Assembly (NCBI GenBank): GCA_028820215.1
Contig: JAPPKD010000139.1
Coordinates: 30,869-37,421, forward strand
Source: Spirochaetaceae bacterium
GTDB taxonomy: Bacteria; Spirochaetota; Spirochaetia; SZUA-6; Bin103
Direction: 5' to 3'
DNA length: 6,553 bases
How positions within the stretch are numbered: position 1 is the stretch's first letter; every line of letters starts with the position of its first letter. The translations under genes and the position numbers were made by a program. Below are positions 1 through 5,486 of this stretch, piece by piece. A model generated the notes under the pieces. That model was not told the origin of the DNA. It made no database searches and worked only from the letters and a program-made list of their open reading frames with translations.

Positions 1-80
1 CCCCACACCACCCCCCCCCCCCCGCCCCCCCCCCCCCCCTTTCTCCCCCCCCGGGGGGGGCCCCCCCCCCCCCCCCCCCG
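1..80. other. Homopolymer C/G low-complexity contig end (probable artefact)
   Basis: Nearly every base is C, with short runs of A, T and G including an eight-G run near position 53. No reading frame or repeat unit is visible. Normal mixed sequence begins at about 81 and the neighbouring gene's stop codon at 104-106 is intact. Such tracts at a contig edge are typical of sequencing or assembly noise, so this is most likely not genomic sequence. A genuine poly-C tract cannot be excluded from one sequence. Confidence 0.85.
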
Positions 81-103
81 CCGATAGACGACTCAGCAGA
101 GGG

Positions 104-2089
104 TTACTTTATTTCGAACCACTGCCACATGCGCATCGCGATGTATTGATCCCAGCTCTGCCGCATGATGCCACCGGCCTTGAGCTCCGGCACGTAGAAG
201 TACGGAACGTTGCCGAGCGTGTTGTCGACGACCACGGTCTCGGTCACGCCGCCGCGGGCGAACGCCTGCCGCGGCGCGTTTTCCGCGCCCCAGGCGACGA
301 ACTGGTCCATCGCCGTCTCCAGATCCAGGTCGCCGGCAAAGTAGGCGTCACGGATCTTCATGCCCTCCACCTGCCAGTCGAACAGCTCCGTGGACTGGGT
401 GCGCGGCAGCATCGGGTTGGGGTCGCCGTCATTCTCGGGATACAGCCCGCCGCCGTTGCGCAGCGTGGACTCGAAGCCCGACTGGTTGCTCCATCCGCCC
501 CACAGGAACGAGCTGTTGCCGCGCATGTCGTACTCGCCGGTCACGACGAGCGTCTCGTTCATTACCACTTCGTTCATGGGGTTGACCGCAACCTTGAAGC
601 CCATCTGGTTGAATTGCTCGCCGGCTCCTTCGATCCAGCGGACGCGCATCCAGTCGTGGGACGGGGCGACGATCATCCAGCCGATGGGTTGGCCTGCCTT
701 GGGCGAGCCGGCCGGATACTCGCGGTAGCCGTCGCCGTCCGAGTCCGTCAGGCCCAGCTCGTCGAACACCGCGAGGGCGGCGTCACGGTCGAAGGTCTCC
801 AAATGGCTGTCGGCGTACTGCGGGTACGCGGCCAGCATGGCCGGCGAATGCAGTTCCTTGTGGGCGGGACAGACGATGCAGGTGTGCATGCCCATCGCGT
901 CCGTGTCCAGACCCGTGCTCAACGCCATGGTGAACTCGGGATTCTGAAACAGCGCCCGCAGGCTGTCGTCCGGAGTGTCCAGGTTAAGGCGCAGGCCCTG
1001 GTAGATGCCGACCTTGCTCAGCGGCAGCAGCGAGTAGTTGCCGCGCTCCTCGTTCTGGCGGATGACGCCCGCCTCCTGCGTGCTGGCCTTGGTGAAGTCG
1101 CCCCACAGCTCGTCGGACGCCAGTCCCAGCGCGATGTCGGAACCGTTGGTCTGGTACTTCATCACCACGGTGTCGAAGTACGGGAGCTGCTGTCCATCGG
1201 CGTCCACCTTCCAGTAGTACGGGTTACGCTCGAAGATCAGCTTGTCGCCGACCACGCCGGTGGGCTGGAAGGCGCTGAGGACGGGCGGGCGGTCACGCGG
1301 GAAGCGCGCCGAGTTCCAGTCCTCCATGGTGGCTTCCGAGTTGTATTTCGGATGCAGCTTCTCCATCTGGTGCTTGGGCAGCCAGGGAATGGAGACCGAC
1401 GGCCAGATGGCCGGCGAGAAGAACATCGGCACGATCTCCGGGTAGGAGTTCTGCATCGTCACCTTGAAGGTGTACTTGTCGATCTTCTCGAACTCGGGAA
1501 CGCCGCCGGCGCCGGCCAGGGGGCCGCCATCGGCAAAGTAGAGACCTTCGATGTTCGGGATCTGGGTGCTGGCGATCACGCCGCCGCGCACCACGTCATT
1601 CCACGTGAACATGATGTCGTCGACCGTGAACTCCACGCCGTCCGACCACTTCACGCCCTGGCGCAGGTGGAAGGTGACTTCCTTGCCGTCCTCGGAGATC
1701 TCCCAGCTCTCGGCCAGGTTGGGCTCGATGCTGATGTCCTTGTGGATGCCCGAAGGATGGCCGATCGTCTCATCGACCTTCCACTGCACGAGCTGCTCCT
1801 GCCAGTGCAGGACGCTGCGCGCGTACTGACCGGTGACCCAGTAGTTGACCGGCAGGTCGAGGTCGGACTCGTGCGGAAGGGTCATCACCGTTTCGGTGTA
1901 GGTGCCGATCTCCGGCGCCTCGGCGTTGACGTACGGGTTGGGCGGGAGGCGCTCCTCTACGGGAGGGAGCTCTCCGGCCGCGACCTGCGCCGCGAGTACC
2001 GGCGACTCCGAGTACTGCTGGCTGACCGCGGCCCATGGCAGCGCAAGCGCCACCGCCGCGAGCACAGCGTACGTAACGATTCGCTTCAT
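104..2089 (-). CDS. ABC transporter substrate-binding protein, family 5 (peptide/nickel/oligopeptide type)
   Basis: Extracytoplasmic solute receptor that would deliver a ligand, probably a peptide or similar small molecule, to an ABC importer. The 661-residue product starts MKRIVTYAVLAAVALALPWA, a Sec signal peptide with a basic n-region and a likely signal peptidase I site after AVS (residue 23). There is no lipobox cysteine. The SBP_bac_5 signature lies at about 125-167 (NLAESWEISEDGKEVTFHLR, then KWSDG and TVDDIMFTW). ERNPYYWKVD follows near 287-296, and an Asp-rich DSDGDG loop near 449-454, both common in this family. At 661 residues it is at the long end of the family. The start at 2089 is chosen over an in-frame upstream start at 2275 because it has both the signal peptide and AAGGAG six bases upstream. 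No permease or ATPase gene is in the window; downstream lies the contig edge. The ligand cannot be read from sequence. Confidence 0.95.
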   Translation of the reverse strand: MKRIVTYAVLAAVALALPWAAVSQQYSESPVLAAQVAAGELPPVEERLPPNPYVNAEAPEIGTYTETVMTLPHESDLDLPVNYWVTGQYARSVLHWQEQLVQWKVDETIGHPSGIHKDISIEPNLAESWEISEDGKEVTFHLRQGVKWSDGVEFTVDDIMFTWNDVVRGGVIASTQIPNIEGLYFADGGPLAGAGGVPEFEKIDKYTFKVTMQNSYPEIVPMFFSPAIWPSVSIPWLPKHQMEKLHPKYNSEATMEDWNSARFPRDRPPVLSAFQPTGVVGDKLIFERNPYYWKVDADGQQLPYFDTVVMKYQTNGSDIALGLASDELWGDFTKASTQEAGVIRQNEERGNYSLLPLSKVGIYQGLRLNLDTPDDSLRALFQNPEFTMALSTGLDTDAMGMHTCIVCPAHKELHSPAMLAAYPQYADSHLETFDRDAALAVFDELGLTDSDGDGYREYPAGSPKAGQPIGWMIVAPSHDWMRVRWIEGAGEQFNQMGFKVAVNPMNEVVMNETLVVTGEYDMRGNSSFLWGGWSNQSGFESTLRNGGGLYPENDGDPNPMLPRTQSTELFDWQVEGMKIRDAYFAGDLDLETAMDQFVAWGAENAPRQAFARGGVTETVVVDNTLGNVPYFYVPELKAGGIMRQSWDQYIAMRMWQWFEIK

Positions 2090-2095
2090 TTCGTG

Positions 2096-2101
2096 CTCCT
2101 T
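2096..2101 (-). promoter_or_regulatory. Shine-Dalgarno site of the substrate-binding protein gene
   Basis: AAGGAG on the minus strand, six bases before the ATG at 2089. It fixes the start codon and excludes the 62-residue upstream extension, which is Pro/Ala/Arg-rich and has no export signal of its own. Confidence 0.8.
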
Positions 2102-2235
2102 GGGAGGGTTGATCGGCCGCTGCACAGCAGCCGGCCGGCAGGGTAGCAGATGGGAAGCGGCGCGCGCAACGGCTTGGATTCGTTGGGTGGGAACGCCGAA
2201 ACCGGCAGCCATTGACTCCAGGGACGAAAGAGGCT

Positions 2236-2270
2236 TACCTGCCCACAAGTAATCACCCAAGAGGCAGGTA
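2236..2270. repeat. Short inverted repeat between the binding-protein gene and the transposase relic
   Basis: TACCTGCC (2236-2243) and GGCAGGTA (2263-2270) are perfect inverted copies separated by 19 bases. It lies in the 198-base gap between the two divergent genes. It could be an operator, part of a transposon end, or chance; eight-base arms at this spacing are not strong evidence. No convincing -35/-10 pair was found in the gap. Confidence 0.4.
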
Positions 2271-2287
2271 GGCAAAGGGTCAGGAGC

Positions 2288-3070
2288 TTGTACCGAGAGC
2301 GGATCGTCAAGGAGTTGTCGAGGCGGCTGAACGCAGGCCAGATCGGCCTGCAGGACGCCGAGCAGAGAATCGTGGAGTTCGTCAACTGGGTCGGCGATCT
2401 CATGGTCCAGGAGGTGGTCGAAGGCGTCGCCGAGCCCACGCGGGCGAACCGCATCATCGTGGACGGCGAGGTCGCGGTGTTCGAGCAGGTGCGCAACCTG
2501 CGGTTCATCAACCGGTTCGGCGAGTACGTGGTGCGACCGCGGCGGTGCTGCAAGTTCCTCGACCAGCCCGGCAGCTTCGCGCCGCTGGACGCGCAGTTGG
2601 GCATCGAGGAGTGCTTCGGGTTCTCACCGCTGATGACGACGCTGATCTGCCTTCTGGGAGCCGAGGAGGCGTTTGAGCGCTCAGCGACCAAGCCGGAGGC
2701 GTTGCTGGGGTATGCGGTGAGCTCCACGGCGGTGCAGCGCACCACCGAGAAGACCGGCGCATCCCCGACGATCCAGCAGAACTGATCGATGCCGCTCATC
2801 ATGGGCAGCCATGTCCGTTGATGGTGGTCGAAGTGGACGGCACCACGAGCCCGCAAATATCACCACAGCCGGGAGTAACCGCCGCAAGAGCCTGCGCGCG
2901 CAGACCTGCTTCAAGGAATGCAATCTGTTGGTGATCGAGAAGCGGGATGGCAACGAGATCACCGACCGTTGGACTGGAGCCCGCTACGGGCCACGCAAGG
3001 ACTTCGCGGCGTACGCGGCTCAGGCGGGATGCGGATGGGCTTTATGGGCGCCGAGGCGGCCATCTGGGGG
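2288..3070 (+). pseudogene. Decayed transposase-like gene (possibly ISKra4-related), N-terminal part with frameshifts
   Basis: The first open piece (2288-2785, TTG start, AAAGGG eight bases upstream) has an Arg/Cys-rich segment, then SFAPLDAQLG, FSPLMTTLICLLGAEEAFER and an LLGYAVSSTAVQRTTEKTG stretch. This order resembles the N-terminal half of ISKra4-like transposases. The piece then runs to a stop, but homologous-looking sequence continues in other frames. PLMVVEVDGTTSPQI is in frame 1 (from about 2758). RKSLRAQTCFKECNLLVIEK and DRWTGARYGPRKDF are in frame 3 (from about 2871). RMGFMGAEAAIWG is in frame 2 again (from about 3032). Three frame changes and no recognisable C-terminal catalytic part point to a dead gene, unless the assembly holds indel errors. 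The family assignment is from remembered motifs, not a search; the frame switching is seen directly. Confidence 0.65.
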
Positions 3071-3208
3071 AGTGCTGCGACCCGGGCCGCCATAAGGCCC
3101 GTTCGGACGGGGACCAGCGCGCGGATCGCGAATCGGCGCTCGATGACGGCGTTGGGCGCCGTGAATGAGTCGGAGATCTTGGTGTGCTCATACTGCTGCC
3201 TCCTATCC

Positions 3209-3248
3209 CTGAGGAACGTTCCCTCTACGCGGAGGGAACGTTCCTCAG
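3209..3248. repeat. Perfect 17-bp hairpin
   Basis: CTGAGGAACGTTCCCTC (3209-3225) and GAGGGAACGTTCCTCAG (3232-3248) are exact inverted copies around the six-base loop TACGCG. Each arm also contains the 10-base palindrome GGAACGTTCC. No T-run follows on either strand, so it is not a classical intrinsic terminator. It begins 41 bases beyond the stop codon of the minus-strand secreted-protein gene and could protect or end that transcript. It also sits where the transposase relic gives way to lower-GC DNA, so a mobile-element end is possible. Confidence 0.85.
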
Positions 3249-3289
3249 AGACTTACTGATAACTGTTCACCAAACAGGGGACATATACA

Positions 3290-3697
3290 CTACCATATGG
3301 TGCAGTTGTTTCTACTCCAACTAGTGCAGGTAGGAGTACTAGCGTTCCTCGCCCACGAGCCACATCGTGTCGCGTAAGCCGTGCACCAACCAGCGTGCGG
3401 ATTCCGCACAAGGTTGCACCAACGGCAATGCCTTGTGCATGTCCGATACACTCTGTAGAGGCAATGACGACACTTCTTATACCTACCATAGCCGCGCTTT
3501 TCTTTCACCTCGTCGACGTCACGCTCTGTCCAAGGACTACCGTAAAGCTCCCAACTGCACTCGATAGGATCGGACATAACTGAGCCACCAGTTGAGCCAC
3601 CAGTCTCCGGAGCCTCGTTACCACCGCTCCCGAACGCTACCGAACCGACCGGTATCAGAAAAGAGAGCGCTAACGTCACAGCCGCGAATCGATTCAT
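3290..3697 (-). CDS. Small secreted cysteine-rich protein of unknown function
   Basis: I do not recognise this 135-residue product. It opens MNRFAAVTLALSFLIPVGSV, a likely Sec signal peptide, followed by a Gly/Ser/Thr linker with a TGGS-TGGS duplication. Then come an acidic/basic segment (about 58-75) and a Cys/Trp/Arg-rich tail. Cysteines are at 47, 76, 79, 87, 91, 94, 105, 112, 124 and 132, so nine fall in the last 60 residues. An in-frame TGA at 3707-3709 excludes any longer N-terminus. AAGGAG (3710-3715) lies 12 bases before the ATG, slightly far. The block is visibly less GC-rich than its neighbours (about 50% by eye), suggesting separate ancestry. A second frame stays open over 3253-3489, so a frameshift altering the tail is possible. 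The even cysteine spread fits a disulfide-bonded or metal-binding exported protein; this is inference. Confidence 0.55.
   Translation of the reverse strand: MNRFAAVTLALSFLIPVGSVAFGSGGNEAPETGGSTGGSVMSDPIECSWELYGSPWTERDVDEVKEKRGYGRYKKCRHCLYRVYRTCTRHCRWCNLVRNPHAGWCTAYATRCGSWARNASTPTCTSWSRNNCTIW
3581..3604. repeat. 12-bp tandem duplication (two copies) inside the cysteine-rich gene
   Basis: TGAGCCACCAGT occurs twice head to tail. On the coding strand it gives TGGS-TGGS in the linker after the signal peptide. The unit is a multiple of three and keeps the frame, as expected for linker expansion by slippage in a translated gene. Confidence 0.9.
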
Positions 3698-3720
3698 ATC
3701 TATGTCTCACTCCTTCGGGG

Positions 3721-3770
3721 TAATCCCCAAATCCAAGGACGATAATCCGTCTTCGTTAGCGGACTAATCC
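3721..3770 (-). promoter_or_regulatory. Three TAATCC boxes at exact 22-bp spacing (candidate operator array)
   Basis: TAATCC occurs at 3721-3726, 3743-3748 and 3765-3770, so successive copies start exactly 22 bases apart, about two helical turns. As GGATTA they read towards the cysteine-rich gene, and the nearest copy ends 23 bases before its ATG. The proximal copy forms GGGGTAATCCCC (3717-3728), which could fold as a small hairpin just upstream of the Shine-Dalgarno. The spacing suits a DNA-binding protein contacting one face of the helix, but no regulator is in view and no clear -35/-10 pair was found. Confidence 0.4.
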
Positions 3771-3868
3771 GATCAATCACTCCATAGGGAACCCTCCTCT
3801 GGGGGCTCGGGCGGCAGTCCGTGCGTTATCGGGCGCCTCCATGACCCCAAACGGCACCATAGGCTCGG

Positions 3869-4252
3869 TCAGCAACCCACTGGCGTAGCGGCAGCAACGG
3901 GCCGCCTCATACGGGAGCCTCGTTGTTGGCCTGAGCGACGCTTGCTGCCAAGCGCCTCCACGCGCCGGCGATTGAGCTCGCGGCGCACCACGGCGCCGTA
4001 ATCTGTTTGAGTGAATCGAGTCGGGCCGCTCACAGCCTGCGACCAAGTTCGGGGCCGCGCCGGAACCGGCGCGGTCAGACTCAGCAACTCAGCGCCGTCG
4101 CGGTCCTCGACGCAGACAACCACGTCGCGCAGTTCGGCCGACGGTTGGCGGCTACCCGGGGCCAGCCCGCATTGGTCAACGGCCCCTATCACGAGGAGCG
4201 GAAGCTCGGCCGTTGGGTCGTAAGTCACGTCGGCCGGCCGCCGTGCGGTCAT
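3869..4252 (-). CDS. Hypothetical 127-aa protein translationally coupled to the dsbA-like gene
   Basis: The ATG (4250-4252) overlaps the TGA of the upstream dsbA-like gene (4249-4251) as ATGA, the usual arrangement for translational coupling. The first ~100 codons prefer G/C in the third position, as expected of a real gene here. I recognise no domain. The N-terminal half is mixed polar/hydrophobic (ELPLLVIGAVDQCGL, then LRDVVVCVEDRDGAELLSL), which could form a small alpha/beta fold. The last ~30 residues are basic and low in information (KRRSGQQRGSRMRRP), so the true C-terminus may be shorter if an indel is present. There is no signal peptide or membrane segment. Antisense frames are also open here, so the call depends mainly on the overlap and codon use. 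Confidence 0.45.
   Translation of the reverse strand: MTARRPADVTYDPTAELPLLVIGAVDQCGLAPGSRQPSAELRDVVVCVEDRDGAELLSLTAPVPARPRTWSQAVSGPTRFTQTDYGAVVRRELNRRRVEALGSKRRSGQQRGSRMRRPVAAATPVGC
4055..4074. repeat. 9-bp perfect inverted repeat inside the 127-aa gene
   Basis: CCGCGCCGG and CCGGCGCGG flank AA. It lies within codons for a Pro/Ala/Arg stretch (VPARPR) and could arise from GC-rich codon choice. No T-run follows, so it is not called a terminator. Confidence 0.5.
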
Positions 4253-5250
4253 CGGTTCGCGCGGCCTAACTCATCGTCGATGATAACGGCCAGCGTTGCG
4301 TACGGCACCGCGCCGCCGACGAACCGCCCGTTGACGAACATCGCCGGCGTTCCCGATACGCCGACCGCATCGCCGGCACGCACGTCGGCCAGCACCTCGT
4401 CGTAGCGACGGCCGGAATCCAGGCACTGGTTGAATGTTTCGCTATCCAACTCCAACCGAGCCGCCTTTTCCTTCAGGTCCGGGAGCGTCAGGGCGCCTTG
4501 CTCGGAGAACATAAGGTCGTGTAACGCCCAGAACCGGCCTTGCTCGCCGGCGCAGAGCGCCGCTTCAGCGGCCTTCCAGGCGTTCGGATGGATGCCGGTC
4601 AGGGGGTAGTGGCGGTAGACCACGCGCACGGCGTCGGCGTACTGGCGCTTGACCTGCTCCAGGGTCGGCAGCAGCCGGGCGCAGAAGGGACACTCGAAGT
4701 CGGAGAACTCGACGATCGTCACCGGCGCATCCGCGGGGCCGGAGGACGGGAACCCGTCGGCGGCCACCTCGTAGCGCAGCGGTTCGAGCAGGTACGCCAC
4801 CGCGTAGCGCTGCTCCAACTCGCGGTAGGCCGATGCGCGGGCGGCGTCGACCGCTTGCTGTTGCAGGTAGAGGCGAATCCGCGGGGCGATGTCGGCCAGC
4901 GGTTGTGTGAGGCCTCGTTGCCGATGGAAGGCGCTGACGTCGGCCTCGGTGACCGGTTCCGCCGCACCGTCGATGCGCGCCTGGAGCGCCTGCTCCGTGA
5001 CGCCGAGCCGGTCGGCTTCCAGCGTGAGCAACCGGGCGCGTACGAGTTCCCGCAGGGTCGTCTCCAGCGCCGCGTGGCGGTCGCGGTCGACGTCGATCCG
5101 GCAGCGGCGGAGGGCGGCTTCGTGGCTGTCGAGCGCCGGAACGGCAGCGTCGTACAGATCGGCGAGACTCAGAGCATCGGCGCCGCCGATGGTGGCTGCG
5201 GGATCGGACCACGCAGCCCATGCCGACAGCAGCGCCGCAGACACCATCAC
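4249..5250 (-). CDS. DsbA-family thioredoxin-fold protein with SurA/PpiC-like N-terminal region
   Basis: Probable exported thiol-disulfide oxidoreductase that would make or rearrange disulfides in exported proteins. Numbered from GTG at 5250 (333 residues), about 45-160 is helical, charged and SurA_N/PpiC-like (ETTLRELVRARLLTLEADRL; TEADVSAFHRQRG). From about 165 comes the DsbA/thioredoxin fold: VTIVEFSDFE, the active site CPFC (187-190), the helical insertion, and the cis-proline loop SGTPAMFVNG (P302). Extra cysteines are at 50, 233 and 276. Known relatives pair a SurA-like lead with a DsbA fold. The start is uncertain: ATG at 5247 has GAGG seven bases upstream and fits better than GTG 5250. 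An in-frame CTG at 5271 would add a Lys/Arg n-region before the hydrophobic MVSAALLSAWAAW, making a better signal peptide. Coupled by ATGA to the 127-aa gene. Confidence 0.9.
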   Translation of the reverse strand: MMVSAALLSAWAAWSDPAATIGGADALSLADLYDAAVPALDSHEAALRRCRIDVDRDRHAALETTLRELVRARLLTLEADRLGVTEQALQARIDGAAEPVTEADVSAFHRQRGLTQPLADIAPRIRLYLQQQAVDAARASAYRELEQRYAVAYLLEPLRYEVAADGFPSSGPADAPVTIVEFSDFECPFCARLLPTLEQVKRQYADAVRVVYRHYPLTGIHPNAWKAAEAALCAGEQGRFWALHDLMFSEQGALTLPDLKEKAARLELDSETFNQCLDSGRRYDEVLADVRAGDAVGVSGTPAMFVNGRFVGGAVPYATLAVIIDDELGRANR

Positions 5251-5369
5251 CGTGCCTCGGGCGGGCTTCAGAAGGGCCTCTCCGGCGGCACAGGTACCTG
5301 AGCGGCGTTCGAACCGCGTGAGCCCGGAGAGCAGCCGCGCCAGGTACGTCCCGGAGCGCCGCAGGTGCT

Positions 5370-5395
5370 GATAACTACAAGTGTCTTGCGTTATC
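5370..5395. repeat. Interrupted inverted repeat upstream of the integrase gene
   Basis: GATAAC-TA-CAAG (5370-5381) faces CTTG-C-GTTATC (5385-5395) across TGT. Ten bases pair on each side, with a small internal mismatch or bulge. It lies 91 bases before the integrase ATG, in the 236-base gap between that gene and the divergent dsbA-like gene. Candidates are an operator for either gene or a recombinase binding site. Nothing in the window shows which. The rest of the gap holds no recognisable gene or clear promoter. Confidence 0.45.
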
Positions 5396-5486
5396 GATCG
5401 GTGGCTCCCGAGGCGCAGGAGGATGCGGACTGCGACTCGTTCGGAGTGCGCGAAAGCGCCAGCGCCGCTCGTGCGCTTGATGGAAC

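Noticed and set aside
146..2146. Very long plus-strand open frame (666 codons) opposite the binding-protein gene
   Set aside because: Its translation is Arg/Val/Leu/His-rich and lacks any domain, as expected for the antisense of a GC-rich gene. The minus strand encodes a clear family-5 binding protein with signal peptide and ribosome site.
2090..2275. 62-residue N-terminal extension of the binding protein
   Set aside because: It would bury the signal peptide inside the protein and ignore the good AAGGAG site before the ATG at 2089.
2086..2856. Minus-strand open frame of 256 codons over the transposase relic
   Set aside because: Ser/Thr/Arg/Asn-rich shadow of the plus-strand frame. It shows no domain, while the plus strand has transposase-like motifs in order.
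3209..3248. Reading the 17-bp hairpin as a rho-independent terminator
   Set aside because: No U-run follows the stem on either strand, and the stem is longer and more symmetric than usual for a terminator.
3292..3301. Palindrome ACCATATGGT at the end of the cysteine-rich gene
   Set aside because: A ten-base palindrome is not rare, and it lies in codons next to the stop without further symmetric extension.
3253..3489. Alternative minus-strand frame overlapping the cysteine-rich gene
   Set aside because: It lacks a signal peptide and a ribosome site. It would be relevant only if an indel shifts the frame near 3490, and I see no direct evidence for one.
3777..4046. 89-codon minus-strand frame overlapping the end of the 127-aa gene
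   Set aside because: Arg/Ala/Pro-rich with no recognisable motif, no ATGA coupling and no convincing ribosome site.
4540..5371. Several open frames on both strands inside the DsbA-like gene
   Set aside because: All are composition-driven shadows. Only the minus frame has the CPFC active site, the cis-proline loop and the expected fold order.
3256..5376. CTGATAACT shared at 3256-3264 and 5368-5376 as possible att-like direct repeats
   Set aside because: A single nine-base match is expected many times by chance in 6.5 kb, and neither flank extends the identity.
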